A DNA stretch of 61,353 bases from JALYRV01 sp036675475 (GCA_036675475.1 JAKFEY010000022.1:1-61353), one strand, 5' to 3'; positions 25,751 through 34,320 are shown, counted from the stretch's first letter. Made by a program: numbers and translations. The notes: a model not told the origin generated them from the sequence alone.

Positions 25751-26686
25751 TTAGCGCGGTCCCGGGGAAACGAGCGGAAGCCTGATGCGGGTGAGCGCCA
25801 CGCCGCCAAGCACGAGCGCGGCGCCCAGCAGCTTCTGCGGCGTCATCGGCTCGCCCAGCCAGAGGGCGGCCACCGACATGGCGGCAATCGGCACGAGGTT
25901 CGAGTAGATCGACGTGCGCGCCATGCCGATCTTCTGCACCGCGGCGTACCAGATGAGGTACGCCAGGCACAGCGCGAACAGCGACGAGAAGAGGAGCGCC
26001 CACCACGTCCAGGCGCTGACGCCCGCCCAGTTGACGCCGGTCATCTGCGGAAGGGCCACGACCACGTACGGGATCGCGCCCATCGCCATCGACGTGCCGG
26101 TGACGAACAGCGGCGAGTGCCGCTTGAGCAGCGCCGCCGCGCCCACCGTATAGGTGGTCCAGCAGGCCACCGACCCGAGAATCATCACGTCGCCGGTCAG
26201 GGTGCTGCCGCCGATGTCGGCGCCCGCGCCGACCACCATCCAGATGCCGGCGGCCGACACCGCCGCGCCCAGCCAGTGCATCCACGACACGCGCTCCTTG
26301 CCGAGCGCGGCGCCGACGATGGCCACGCACACCGGCGTCGCGCCGATAATCAGAGAGCTGTTCGCGACACTCGTGCGCGCCACGCCGCCGGCGAAAAACA
26401 GCTGATACGCGAAGTGGCCGACCAGGCCGAGCCCCATGAGCGCGAAGACGTCGCGCCGCACGAGCGGCTCGTGCGTGAAGAGCATGCGGGGCGGCGTCCC
26501 GCCCTTCTTCGCGTGGCCGAAAATCCACGTGATGGCCAGCGCAAAGACAATCGAGGCAATCACCATCCGCAGCGCGTTGAAGGGCTGCTGCGGAATTTCC
26601 TGGAACGCCAGCTTGAGGACGCTGTAGTTCGCGCCCCAGATGGCGACCATGGCGACAAGCGCGAGATCGACGCGAGACAGGCGCAT
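25751..26686 (-). CDS. DMT/EamA-family transporter
   Basis: 311 residues with ten hydrophobic segments in two five-helix EamA repeats. The first begins VDLALVAMVAIWGANYSVLK and the second around ADIGGSTLTGDVMILGS. It belongs to the drug/metabolite transporter superfamily, inner-membrane exporters of amino acids or other small metabolites; the substrate cannot be told. The desaturase follows closely on the same strand. The atpE terminator lies 34 nt upstream of its start, so it has its own promoter, which I could not place. Confidence 0.92.
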   Translation of the reverse strand: MRLSRVDLALVAMVAIWGANYSVLKLAFQEIPQQPFNALRMVIASIVFALAITWIFGHAKKGGTPPRMLFTHEPLVRRDVFALMGLGLVGHFAYQLFFAGGVARTSVANSSLIIGATPVCVAIVGAALGKERVSWMHWLGAAVSAAGIWMVVGAGADIGGSTLTGDVMILGSVACWTTYTVGAAALLKRHSPLFVTGTSMAMGAIPYVVVALPQMTGVNWAGVSAWTWWALLFSSLFALCLAYLIWYAAVQKIGMARTSIYSNLVPIAAMSVAALWLGEPMTPQKLLGAALVLGGVALTRIRLPLVSPGPR

Positions 26687-26719
26687 TGGGAATTGGCGGA
26701 TCGACGATTCCGGTGCGAT

Positions 26720-26764
26720 TAAGAAAAAGAGCCTTCCGGCCGCGCGGGGGCGGCGGGAAGGCTC
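26720..26764 (-). terminator. Rho-independent terminator after atpE
   Basis: On the minus strand GAGCCTTCC (26764-26756) pairs perfectly with GGAAGGCTC (26737-26729) around an 18-nt GC-rich loop and is followed by TTTTTCTT. It lies 23 nt past the atpE stop and ends the F0 operon. Confidence 0.9.
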
Positions 26765-26786
26765 GTGAACGACCCGGCTCGCTCCC

Positions 26787-27134
26787 TTACGCCGCGAACG
26801 GCTTGATGAAGAGCAGGATCAGCGAGACGACGAACGCGTAGATGACCAGCGACTCGATCAGGACGAGGCCGAGGATCAGCGCGCCGCGGATTTCACCCGA
26901 GGCGCTCGGGTTGCGGGCGATGCCTTCCGCCGCCGCCGCGACCGCCTTGCCCTGGCCGAGCGCGCCGCCGAACGCCGCGATGCCGAGCGCGAAGCCCGCC
27001 GTGATGATCGACCACGACTGCCATCCCATGCCGCTGGCCGCCGCCTGCGCGCCGTCCTGCGCGAATGCCGGCACCGCCGAAACGGCCATTGCCGCGACCA
27101 TCAGACCCATCACCGAAAAGAAACGCTTGCTCAC
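26787..27134 (-). CDS. atpE: F0F1 ATP synthase subunit c with N-terminal signal-like extension
   Basis: 115 residues from GTG, with AGGAGG upstream. Residues 1-26 resemble a signal peptide ending in AFAQ, making it longer than the usual 70-90. The hairpin has GALGQGK in helix 1 and the ion-binding Glu in LIESLVIY of helix 2, with RNP in the loop. The Gln-to-Glu distance of 33 residues and the Ser after Glu match the ion-site layout of known Na+ c-rings. It is the last gene of the Z/I-I-a-c operon. Confidence 0.95.
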   Translation of the reverse strand: MSKRFFSVMGLMVAAMAVSAVPAFAQDGAQAAASGMGWQSWSIITAGFALGIAAFGGALGQGKAVAAAAEGIARNPSASGEIRGALILGLVLIESLVIYAFVVSLILLFIKPFAA

Positions 27135-27146
27135 ACTGCCTCCTGG

Positions 27147-27191
27147 AAAACTGAAAACTTCAAACTCGAAACTCGAAACTCAAAACTTACA
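27147..27191. repeat. Short-period direct repeat (AAACTCG words) between atpB and atpE
   Basis: AAACTTC, AAACTCG, AAACTCG, AAACTCA and AAACTT follow each other in the atpB-atpE gap. This is the same style of 7-9 nt period array seen at several other gaps in the window. The function is unknown. Confidence 0.7.
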
Positions 27192-27199
27192 AGCCCGTC

Positions 27200-28024
27200 T
27201 TATGCGGTTGCCGCCGCGTGTCCCTGCCCGACGTCGACGCGATCGTCGTGCGGCGCGTCGTGATCTTCATGTTCGTCGTGATGCTCCACCGCCACCGCGC
27301 CGGCCAGATAGATCGTGGTCAGCAGCACGAAGATGAACGCCTGCAGCCCGCCCGTGACCAGGCCGAGCAGCATCATTGGCAGCGGCACGATGAACGGAAT
27401 CAGCGAGAACAGCACGAAGATGACCAGCTCTTCGCCGAACACGTTGCCGAACAAGCGCAGCGAGAGCGACATCACGCGCGACATGTGGCTGATGAGCTCG
27501 ATGGGCAGCATGATGGGCGCCATCCACAGCGGCGCGCCGGGAGGGGCCGCGAAGTGCTTCAGGTACGAGACGACGCCCTGCTCGCGGAAGCCCTGGAAGT
27601 GATAGTAGACCCACGCCGTGATGGCCAGGCCCACCGTCGTGCTGAGCACGCTCGTGGGCGCCATCAACCCGGGCACGAGGCCCGCGTAGTTGCCGATGAG
27701 GATGTAGAGGAACAGCGCCACGAGCAGCGGAATGTAGCGCCGGCCCTTGCCGGGAATCCACTCCTCGATGATGCCGGCCATCATGTTGAGGCCGTCCTCG
27801 GCCAGAATCTGCAGCTTGCCGGGGTTCTCGACGCTGAGCCGCGCGCGCACGATGAAGCCGAACACCGTAATCGCCGCCACAATCAGCATCGTCATCACGA
27901 TGTGCGCGGGAATCAGCGGATGCTCGGGCGAGGCATGCATGCCGAAGGGCTCGAAAAGCGGTCCGAGCACAGGGGCCAGCAGGGCGTTGACCCAGTCGAC
28001 GATCAGAAGCTTGGGATGTTCCAT
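27200..28024 (-). CDS. atpB: F0F1 ATP synthase subunit a
   Basis: 274 residues. The essential arginine is in SLSLRLFGNVFGEEL, and the final helices contain GLQAFIFVLLTTIYL. About five or six membrane segments are visible. It forms the ion path against the c-ring. The C-terminus ends in an Asp/His-rich tail (HHDEHEDHDAPHDD) that is unusual and could bind metal. It is 3 nt downstream of the I-like gene and 65 nt upstream of atpE. Confidence 0.96.
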   Translation of the reverse strand: MEHPKLLIVDWVNALLAPVLGPLFEPFGMHASPEHPLIPAHIVMTMLIVAAITVFGFIVRARLSVENPGKLQILAEDGLNMMAGIIEEWIPGKGRRYIPLLVALFLYILIGNYAGLVPGLMAPTSVLSTTVGLAITAWVYYHFQGFREQGVVSYLKHFAAPPGAPLWMAPIMLPIELISHMSRVMSLSLRLFGNVFGEELVIFVLFSLIPFIVPLPMMLLGLVTGGLQAFIFVLLTTIYLAGAVAVEHHDEHEDHDAPHDDRVDVGQGHAAATA

Positions 28025-28027
28025 TTC

Positions 28028-28420
28028 CTAGGATTTTCGAGCCCGGGTGCCGGACAGCGCGGCCGCGGCTTCCACCGCGACGGCCGCCACTATCGACGAC
28101 GCGCCCACCAGCAGCCCTATCGGGTGCAGGCGCAAACGCGCAATCATAACGTACGCCGCGAAACCCAGTAAAGCGTACCGGAGGAGCACCAGCACGGCGC
28201 CGCGCCCCTTCGAAAACGGCGCCGCATCCGGATCCGCCAACTGCGCGGTGCCCCGCTTCAGCATCAGGAAACTCATGAGCGTCAGCGCCGCGCCGCCGAC
28301 GACGCCGGCGGCAGCGGGCAGGCCGCCCAGCATGAGCGCGCCGGCGGTGAACCCGGCCGAAATGATGACGGCGCGCCGCGCGATGCGCGCCAGCGCCTGG
28401 TCGACATTCACCGCGGTCAC
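28028..28420 (-). CDS. ATP synthase subunit I-like membrane protein
   Basis: 130 residues from GTG 28420, overlapping the stop of the upstream gene as GTGA. It has four hydrophobic segments (VIISAGFTAGALMLG; VVGGAALTLMSFLML; VLVLLRYALLGFAAYVMI; PIGLLVGASSIVAAVAVEA), the arrangement of AtpI-type proteins that assist c-ring assembly. The position directly before atpB supports this. Sequence conservation is weak, so the name is based on topology and context. Confidence 0.75.
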   Translation of the reverse strand: MTAVNVDQALARIARRAVIISAGFTAGALMLGGLPAAAGVVGGAALTLMSFLMLKRGTAQLADPDAAPFSKGRGAVLVLLRYALLGFAAYVMIARLRLHPIGLLVGASSIVAAVAVEAAAALSGTRARKS

Positions 28421-28650
28421 TTGAGCTTTTTCGACGCCCGGAACACGTTCAGCATGCCGGCGACGAGGCCGAGGGCGCTGAAGATGAGGAAGAAGACGGG
28501 ATAGCGCTCGAACGCGAACTGCTTGTCGAGCCACCAGCCGAACAGCGCGCCAAGGCAAATGGCCAGCACAAAAGAAAACCCGACCGTGCTGAGGGCCCCG
28601 AGGGTCCTAATAGTGTTGATACGCTCGCGCCTGTTCTGGTTGTCGGCCAC
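28417..28650 (-). CDS. AtpZ/AtpI-family small membrane protein
   Basis: 77 residues from GTG 28650. Two membrane helices flank a short loop (STVGFSFVLAICLGALFGWWLD, with the conserved GWWLD motif; then FFLIFSALGLVAGMLNVFR). This is the hallmark of the AtpZ/AtpI (F0F1-ATPase subunit) family, often the first gene of atp operons and linked to Mg2+/Ca2+ uptake or assembly. It is divergent from a VWFA gene across 55 bp. Confidence 0.85.
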   Translation of the reverse strand: MADNQNRRERINTIRTLGALSTVGFSFVLAICLGALFGWWLDKQFAFERYPVFFLIFSALGLVAGMLNVFRASKKLK

Positions 28651-28673
28651 CGCAGGTGCCAGCTTACCGCAGG

Positions 28674-28697
28674 TATACTCGCAGAAAGCGCCGAGGA
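28674..28697 (+). promoter_or_regulatory. -10 box TATACT and Shine-Dalgarno GAGGAGG before the VWFA pair
   Basis: TATACT at 28674-28679 is followed by GAGGAGG ending at about 28698, 7-8 nt before the GTG at 28706. A -35 at the proper distance is not evident. Confidence 0.4.
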
Positions 28698-28705
28698 GGC
28701 CCCCC

Positions 28706-29611
28706 GTGTCTGCACGATTCCACGTCACGCCCTTGTTTGCCGCCGCAGCCGTGCTGGGCATGTTGCTCGCCCCGGCTCCCGCGTCCGCCCAGGCCCGTGA
28801 GGGACGCGTCTACGTCAGCGTGACCGACAAGGACGGCCAGCCGCTTCCGTTCGCGCCGTCCGACGTCACCATTGCCGAGGATGGCCGCGCCCGTGAAGTG
28901 CTGACGGTCGAGAAGGCCTCGGCCCCGGTCAGCATCGCGCTGCTCGTCGACGACAGCCAGGCCGCCCGCGGCGCCATCAACGACATGCGCGCGGCGCTCA
29001 AGCAGTTCGTCACGAAGATGCTGGCCGCCAACCCCGAGTCGCAAATCGCGCTCATCACCTATGGCGAGCGGCCCACGCTGCTCACCGATTACACGAACAA
29101 CCCCGGCCAGCTCGAGCGCGGCATCAACCGCATCTTCTCGCGGCAGGGCGCCGGCGGCTATCTGCTCGAAGCCATCGTCAGCGCCTCGCGCGGCATCGTC
29201 AAGCGCGACGCCGAGCGCGCGCACATCGTGATCATCGGCACCGAGGGCGTGGAGTTCAGCAACGATCATTACGACCGCGTGCTCGACCATCTCGCCGAGA
29301 GCGGGGCGACACTGTGGGCGCTGACGCTGACGGCAGGGCCGCGCGCCGACGACACGGAGGAAGTGCGCAACCGCGCCGTCGTGCTCGGCCGCGGCCCGTC
29401 GCAGACCGGCGGCCGGCAGGATCTCGTGCTCGCGAACTCGGCGACCACGGTGTCACTCGAGAAGATCGGCGATTCGATTCTGAATCAGTACGTCGTCACC
29501 TACGGACGGCCCGACGCGCTGGTGCCGCCGAAGAAGATCAGCGTGAAGGTCAGCAAGCCCGGCGCGAAGGTGCTTGCGCCCGAGAACGCGCCTCGCGCCA
29601 GGAAGCAATGA
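28706..29611 (+). CDS. Secreted VWFA-related protein, degenerate metal site
   Basis: 301 residues from GTG 28706. The signal peptide ends in ASAQ at about 30. It carries the acidobacterial VWFA-related layout: a YVSVTDKDGQPLPFAPSDVTI leader region, then a VWA fold. The first metal-site motif reads LLVDDSQAA where an intact MIDAS would be DxSxS, so metal-dependent adhesion may be lost. The C-terminus has the NQYVVTYGRP segment. The stop overlaps the start of the next VWFA gene as ATGA. Probably a periplasmic or surface interaction protein of unknown partner. Confidence 0.85.
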   Translation: MSARFHVTPLFAAAAVLGMLLAPAPASAQAREGRVYVSVTDKDGQPLPFAPSDVTIAEDGRAREVLTVEKASAPVSIALLVDDSQAARGAINDMRAALKQFVTKMLAANPESQIALITYGERPTLLTDYTNNPGQLERGINRIFSRQGAGGYLLEAIVSASRGIVKRDAERAHIVIIGTEGVEFSNDHYDRVLDHLAESGATLWALTLTAGPRADDTEEVRNRAVVLGRGPSQTGGRQDLVLANSATTVSLEKIGDSILNQYVVTYGRPDALVPPKKISVKVSKPGAKVLAPENAPRARKQ

Positions 29612-30534
29612 TTCGCCGTCTCGTGCTGCCGGCCGCGCTCGCGGCCGCTCTTGCCGCGGCAGCCGGCACCGCCGCCGCCCAGCAGGTGTTTCGCGGCGGC
29701 GTCGACGTGGTGTCGCTCGCCGTCACCGTCATGGACAAGGACGGCCGGTACGTCTCGGGACTCGATCGCGCGCGCTTCCAGGTGTTCGAGGACGGCGTGC
29801 TGCAGGAGATCGTCTATTTCTCGCGCGAGCACCAGCCCATCGCCCTCACGCTGCTGATCGACACCAGCACCAGCATGGAAGGCAAGCTGCCCATCGCGCA
29901 GCAGGCGGCCATCGGCTTTGCGCGGCAGCTCAAACCCGCCGATGTGGCGGCCGTCGTGGAGTTCGACAGCCGTCCGGTCATCGTCCAGGACTTCACCCCC
30001 GACAAGGCGCTGCTCGAAGCGGCCATCCGCAAGACGATGGCGGGCGGATCGACGTCGCTGTACAACGCCATCTACGTGGGCCTGCGCGCGCTGCAGAACA
30101 ACCGCAGCGCCGCCGCCGATCAGCCGGTGCGCCGACAGGCCATCGTGGTGCTCTCGGACGGCGAAGACACCACGAGCCTCGTGAGCTACGAAGACGTGCT
30201 CGACCTGGCGAAGCGTTCGGAAACGGCCGTCTACGCGATCGGACTCCGGTCGAGCGGCGAGGTGTCCAGCAAGGGCTTTCGCGAAGCGGAGTTCGTGCTG
30301 CGCACGCTCGCGCAGCAGACGGGCGGGCGTGAATTTTTCGTGGACGATGCGAAGGAGCTGCCCGGCATTTACCAGCGGATCGCCGAAGAGCTCGCAAACC
30401 AGTACTCTATCGGCTACATGTCGAAGAACAGCCGGCGCGATGGCGCCTACCGCCGCATCGTGGTGCGCGTCGATCAACCGAGCGTGGTGACACGCACGAA
30501 GCAGGGTTATTTCGGGCCGGGCGGCAGCCGATGA
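29608..30534 (+). CDS. Secreted VWFA-related protein (acidobacterial type)
   Basis: 308 residues. The signal peptide ends in TAAAQ. The leader segment reads VSLAVTVMDKDGRYVSGL, followed by a VWA domain with an intact MIDAS (LLIDTSTSM, a later Thr in GGSTSLYNA and Asp in VVLSDGEDTT). The C-terminal ANQYSIGYMS and closing KQGYFGPGG segments are typical of the family. It is coupled to the preceding VWFA gene and to cobA-hemD by ATGA overlaps. The role is unknown. Confidence 0.9.
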   Translation: MIRRLVLPAALAAALAAAAGTAAAQQVFRGGVDVVSLAVTVMDKDGRYVSGLDRARFQVFEDGVLQEIVYFSREHQPIALTLLIDTSTSMEGKLPIAQQAAIGFARQLKPADVAAVVEFDSRPVIVQDFTPDKALLEAAIRKTMAGGSTSLYNAIYVGLRALQNNRSAAADQPVRRQAIVVLSDGEDTTSLVSYEDVLDLAKRSETAVYAIGLRSSGEVSSKGFREAEFVLRTLAQQTGGREFFVDDAKELPGIYQRIAEELANQYSIGYMSKNSRRDGAYRRIVVRVDQPSVVTRTKQGYFGPGGSR

Positions 30535-32057
30535 GCACCGCCGCCACGCCGCGCGTGTACATCGTGGGTGCCGGCCCCGGCGATCCGTCGCTGATTTCGC
30601 TGCGCGGGTATCGCTGCCTGCAGCGCGCCGACGTCGTGATCTATGACCATCGCGTGCAGGCGCGCCTGCTGCGATGGGCGCCGCCGTCGGCCGAGCGCAT
30701 CGATGTGGGACGGTCGTCGGCCAAACCGCTCGAGCAGGACGCCGTGGGGCTGCTGGTCGCGGAGAAGGCGCGCGAAGGCCGCATGGTGGTGCGGCTCAAA
30801 TGGGGCGACCCGTTCGTGTTCGACACCGGCGGCAAGGAAGCGCTGCTGCTGGCCGAGCACGGCATCCCGTTCGAAATCATTCCGGGGATCCCGGCCGCCA
30901 TCGCGGCGCCCGCGTATGCCGGCATTCCCGTCACGTATCCGGCGGCCGGCGACACCCTGGTGATCATCCGCGGCGCGGAGACGCCGACGACCGATCCGCC
31001 TGATGTGGACTGGGCGGCGCTCGCGAAGATGGACGGATCGATCGTCTGTTACGCGGGGCCGCGGCAGCTGCCCGCGATTGCGAAAGCCCTCATCACCAAC
31101 GGCCGCGCGCCTGAAGACGCCGCGGTGTTGATCCGCAACGGCACGCTGGCAACGCAGCAGACGACCGTGACGACCCTCGGGGCGCTGGCGCAGGCGGAAG
31201 ACGAGCGGCGCACGTCGCTGCTGATTGTCGGCGCGGTCGCGGATCTGCGCGAGCACCTGCAGTGGTTCGATCGCCGGCCGCTGTTCGGCAAGCGCATCGT
31301 GGTGACGCGGCCGCGCGATCAGGCGCGCGAGCTGGTGGAGCGCATCGAGGAAGCCGGCGCCGAAGCCATCGAAGCGCCGATGGTGACGAGCGAGCCGCCC
31401 GAAGACGACACGATGCTGACCGACGCGGCCGAGCGCGCCGGGGAGTTCGACTGGATCGTGTTCACGACGGCCACGGCGGTGGAAAGCTTCCTGCGCGTGC
31501 TGCTGGCCGGGCGCGGCGACATCCGCTCGCTCAAGGGGGTGCAGCTGTGCGCGATTGGGCCGTCGACGGCCGACCGGCTTGCCGCGTTCGGCATCCGGGC
31601 CGATCTGGCGCCCGCGGAGTTCGGCGCCGAAGCCATCGCGAACGCGCTCGGCGCATCGGAAACGGCGCGAGGGCGCGCCATCCTGATCGTGCGGCCCGAC
31701 CAGGCCCGCGACGTGCTGGCGAAGGAGTTGCGCGCGCGCGGCAGCGACGTCACCGACGTGATCGCGTACCGCGCGACGCCGGCCACTGAAACCGGCCAGG
31801 ACGTCTATCGCATGCTGCTCGAGGGGCGCGTCGATGCCGTGACGTTCACGAGCGCCTCGACCGTGCGCCAGTTCGTGGAAGTGATCGGCCGCGAGCCGGC
31901 CATTGACCTGCTGCGCACCACCACCGTCGCCGTGATCGGCCCGGTCACGGCCGAAGCCGCGGGCCAGCTCGGCATCGCCGTGCAGGTCATCCCGCAGAAA
32001 TACGACGTCGACGGCCTCGTCGACGCGTTGATTGAGTACTTCTCGGAAAGGCCATAG
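30531..32057 (+). CDS. cobA-hemD: Uroporphyrinogen-III C-methyltransferase / uroporphyrinogen-III synthase fusion
   Basis: 508 residues. Residues 1-245 are the SAM-dependent methyltransferase with VGAGPGDPSLISLRG, VRLKWGDPFVF and GIPAAIAAPAYAGIPVT. Residues about 255-505 are HemD, starting GKRIVVTRPRDQARELV and including FTTATAVESF, AIGPSTADRL and VIGPVTAEAA. The fusion closes the tetrapyrrole ring and makes precorrin-2 for siroheme or cobalamin. It overlaps the VWFA gene as ATGA. No other heme genes are in the window. Confidence 0.95.
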   Translation: MSTAATPRVYIVGAGPGDPSLISLRGYRCLQRADVVIYDHRVQARLLRWAPPSAERIDVGRSSAKPLEQDAVGLLVAEKAREGRMVVRLKWGDPFVFDTGGKEALLLAEHGIPFEIIPGIPAAIAAPAYAGIPVTYPAAGDTLVIIRGAETPTTDPPDVDWAALAKMDGSIVCYAGPRQLPAIAKALITNGRAPEDAAVLIRNGTLATQQTTVTTLGALAQAEDERRTSLLIVGAVADLREHLQWFDRRPLFGKRIVVTRPRDQARELVERIEEAGAEAIEAPMVTSEPPEDDTMLTDAAERAGEFDWIVFTTATAVESFLRVLLAGRGDIRSLKGVQLCAIGPSTADRLAAFGIRADLAPAEFGAEAIANALGASETARGRAILIVRPDQARDVLAKELRARGSDVTDVIAYRATPATETGQDVYRMLLEGRVDAVTFTSASTVRQFVEVIGREPAIDLLRTTTVAVIGPVTAEAAGQLGIAVQVIPQKYDVDGLVDALIEYFSERP

Positions 32058-32058
32058 A

Positions 32059-32092
32059 CCAGAGGCCTCTGGCCTCTGGCCCCTGGCCCTTC
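32059..32092. repeat. CCTCTGG-type repeat between convergent genes
   Basis: A perfect 14-bp palindrome (CCAGAGGCCTCTGG, 32059-32072) is followed by GGCCTCTGGCCCCTGGCCC words. It fills the 39-bp gap between the convergent cobA-hemD and glycine-zipper genes and could act as a bidirectional terminator, though no T-run is present. Confidence 0.6.
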
Positions 32093-32096
32093 CGCG

Positions 32097-32981
32097 CTAC
32101 CGCACCCGCAGCGGTTCTTCGAGCCGCAGGCGCAGGATCGTGCCTTCCTCGAGCTTCACGTCGCTGCCTTCGGTGGCCGCGATGGTGCCGCCGGCGCCGA
32201 TGACCGCGCCGAGGATGGCGCCCTTCAGGCCGCCGATGATGCCGCCGATGATGGCGCCGACGCCCGCGCCGCCGCCGATCTTCGCGACTTCATTGTCCTT
32301 GTCGGCCTCGAGCACCTGCGTGAGCGTGCCGCGCATGGCGTAGTTGCGGCCGTTGATCGTGATCTGATCGAAGGCCAGTGTCATCGAGCCGCGGCGATCG
32401 GTGCGGCTGGCGCTGTCGACCGAGCTGACGACGCCGCGCACGCGCGAGCCGGCGGGAATCAGCAGGCGGTTGTCTTCGTAGACGTCGGCGGCCGTCGTGG
32501 CCTCGAAGCGCTGCTCCACCGTGGCCGTTTCCGAGCTCAGTGGCTGCGAGAGGCGGACGTCCATCTCGGTGCCGGCCGGCACTTCCCCTGCGACCCGGCC
32601 CGCACGATCGCGATCGCGTCCGGCGGTGCCGCGCGATCCGGCGATGCCGCCGCTGATGCCGCTGGCCGCGGCGCGCGCGCGCGACTGCAGCGACTGCAGG
32701 CGGTTGCGCACGTCGTTGTACTGCGCGCGGGTGATGCGCTCGCCCTTGCGCTGCTTCACCTTCAGATAAATCACTTCTTCACGCAGCATCTCGAATTCGC
32801 TGTTGCCGAGCGAGGCGTTGCGCTGCATCGCGGCGTCGACGTCCATCGACACGTCGTTCGACAGCACTTCGAGCCGTTCGATATCGGCACGGGTCACGGT
32901 CTGGGCATCGGCTGGGGCCGCGGCCAGCAGAGTCAGGGCGGCCGCGAACATCAGCGGCAGCCGGTAATTGAGCAGTCTCAT
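32097..32981 (-). CDS. Exported glycine-zipper protein
   Basis: 294 residues from ATG 32981, chosen because GGGAGG lies about 10 nt upstream. The signal peptide ends in ADAQ. Residues about 30-110 form an all-helical acidic/basic region (ERLEVLSNDVSMDVDAAM and REEVIYLKVKQRKGE). A beta-rich part with GTEMDVRLSQPL follows, then a glycine-zipper membrane segment (GGGAGVGAIIGGIIGGLKG). The C-terminus repeats a GTILRLRLEEPL strand. It resembles periplasmic or envelope-associated proteins with a TrbI-like strand. The function is not known. Confidence 0.75.
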   Translation of the reverse strand: MRLLNYRLPLMFAAALTLLAAAPADAQTVTRADIERLEVLSNDVSMDVDAAMQRNASLGNSEFEMLREEVIYLKVKQRKGERITRAQYNDVRNRLQSLQSRARAAASGISGGIAGSRGTAGRDRDRAGRVAGEVPAGTEMDVRLSQPLSSETATVEQRFEATTAADVYEDNRLLIPAGSRVRGVVSSVDSASRTDRRGSMTLAFDQITINGRNYAMRGTLTQVLEADKDNEVAKIGGGAGVGAIIGGIIGGLKGAILGAVIGAGGTIAATEGSDVKLEEGTILRLRLEEPLRVR

Positions 32982-33078
32982 AGCGTTATTTCCTCCCATA
33001 GTCCAAGCGGCTCTACTGCAATTTGGACGCCGCCCGAGCTCAGCAGGCCGGGTTCGATATCATGGAGGGGCGCTTCCA

Positions 33079-34320
33079 ATGAATATGGTCCGTCTTCACA
33101 AAACCGTCGGCGTCAGGGTCGGCCATGTCCAGGTCGGCGGCGGCGCGCCGGTGGTCGTCCAGTCGATGACGATGACCGATACGGCGGACGCCGCATCGAC
33201 CGCAAAACAGTGCATCGAGCTGGCTGAGGCCGGCTCCGAAATGGTGCGCGTCACGGTCAATTTGCCGGAAGCCGCGGCCGCGGTGCCCGAGATCAAGCAG
33301 CGGATGCTCGACGCCGGCTGCGCCGCGCCGCTCATCGGCGACTTCCACTACAACGGCCACCTGTTGCTCACGCGGTACCCGGACTGCGCGAAGGCGCTCG
33401 ACAAATACCGCATCAACCCGGGCAACGTGGGCACCGGCAAACGGCGCGACGAGCAGTTTTCGACCATCGTTAGCGTCGCGCGCGACCTCGGCAAGCCCGT
33501 GCGCATCGGCGTGAACGGCGGCTCGCTCAATCAGGAGCTGGTCGTCGCGAAGATGCAGGAGAACACCGACCACGCGCTCGGCAAGTCGTCGGAAGAAATC
33601 ATCAACGAGTGCATGGTGCTGTCGGCGCTGCAGTCCACCGAGCTCGCGCTCGAGAACGGCCTTCGGAAAGATCAGATCGTCATCTCGTGCAAGGTGTCGC
33701 GCCCGCGCGATCTGATCGCGGTGTATCGCGATCTCGCGCGCAAAACCGATCAGCCGCTGCACCTGGGCCTCACCGAAGCCGGCATGGGCACCAAAGGCCT
33801 GGTGTGGTCGTCGGCCGCGATGGGCGTGCTGCTCAACGAAGGCATCGGCGACACCATCCGCGTCTCGCTCACGCCGAAGCCCGGCGGCGACCGGCGCGAA
33901 GAGGTCTATGCCGCGTGCGAGCTGCTGCAGTCGCTCGGCCTGCGCACGTTCGCGCCCAGCATCACCGCCTGCCCCGGCTGCGGCCGCACGACGAGCTCCA
34001 CGTTCCAGCAGCTGGCCGAGCTGATTCAGTCCTACGTGCGCGAGCAGATGCCGCTTTGGAAGCAGACGCACGAGGGTGTCGAGAACATGACCGTCGCCGT
34101 CATGGGCTGCATCGTCAACGGCCCGGGTGAATCGAAGGCCGCGAACATCGGCATCAGCCTGCCCGGCACCGGCGAGTCGCCGAACTGCCCCGTCTTCATC
34201 GACGGCGTGCACGCCACGACGCTGCGCGGCACCTACGACGAGCTGTCGGAAGCCTTCCGGCGGCTGGTCGACGAGTACGTCGCGTCGAAGTATCCGGCGA
34301 AGGCGGCGGCGCGCGTCTGA
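33079..34320 (+). CDS. ispG: 4-hydroxy-3-methylbut-2-enyl-diphosphate synthase (IspG)
   Basis: 413 residues from ATG 33079, preceded by GGAGG. It has the N-terminal TIM barrel (PVVVQSMTMTDTADA, GDFHYNGHLLL, NPGNVG) and the C-terminal 4Fe-4S domain with CPGCGR and the later GCIVNGPGES. It catalyses the penultimate step of the MEP isoprenoid pathway. The DXR reductase of the same pathway is encoded at 41380-42564. The gluconokinase frame overlaps its stop. Confidence 0.97.
   Translation: MNMVRLHKTVGVRVGHVQVGGGAPVVVQSMTMTDTADAASTAKQCIELAEAGSEMVRVTVNLPEAAAAVPEIKQRMLDAGCAAPLIGDFHYNGHLLLTRYPDCAKALDKYRINPGNVGTGKRRDEQFSTIVSVARDLGKPVRIGVNGGSLNQELVVAKMQENTDHALGKSSEEIINECMVLSALQSTELALENGLRKDQIVISCKVSRPRDLIAVYRDLARKTDQPLHLGLTEAGMGTKGLVWSSAAMGVLLNEGIGDTIRVSLTPKPGGDRREEVYAACELLQSLGLRTFAPSITACPGCGRTTSSTFQQLAELIQSYVREQMPLWKQTHEGVENMTVAVMGCIVNGPGESKAANIGISLPGTGESPNCPVFIDGVHATTLRGTYDELSEAFRRLVDEYVASKYPAKAAARV

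Noticed and set aside
33050..33075. tRNA T-loop-like GGTTCGA
   Set aside because: No acceptor stem or anticodon arm surrounds it; the sequence is the ispG leader.
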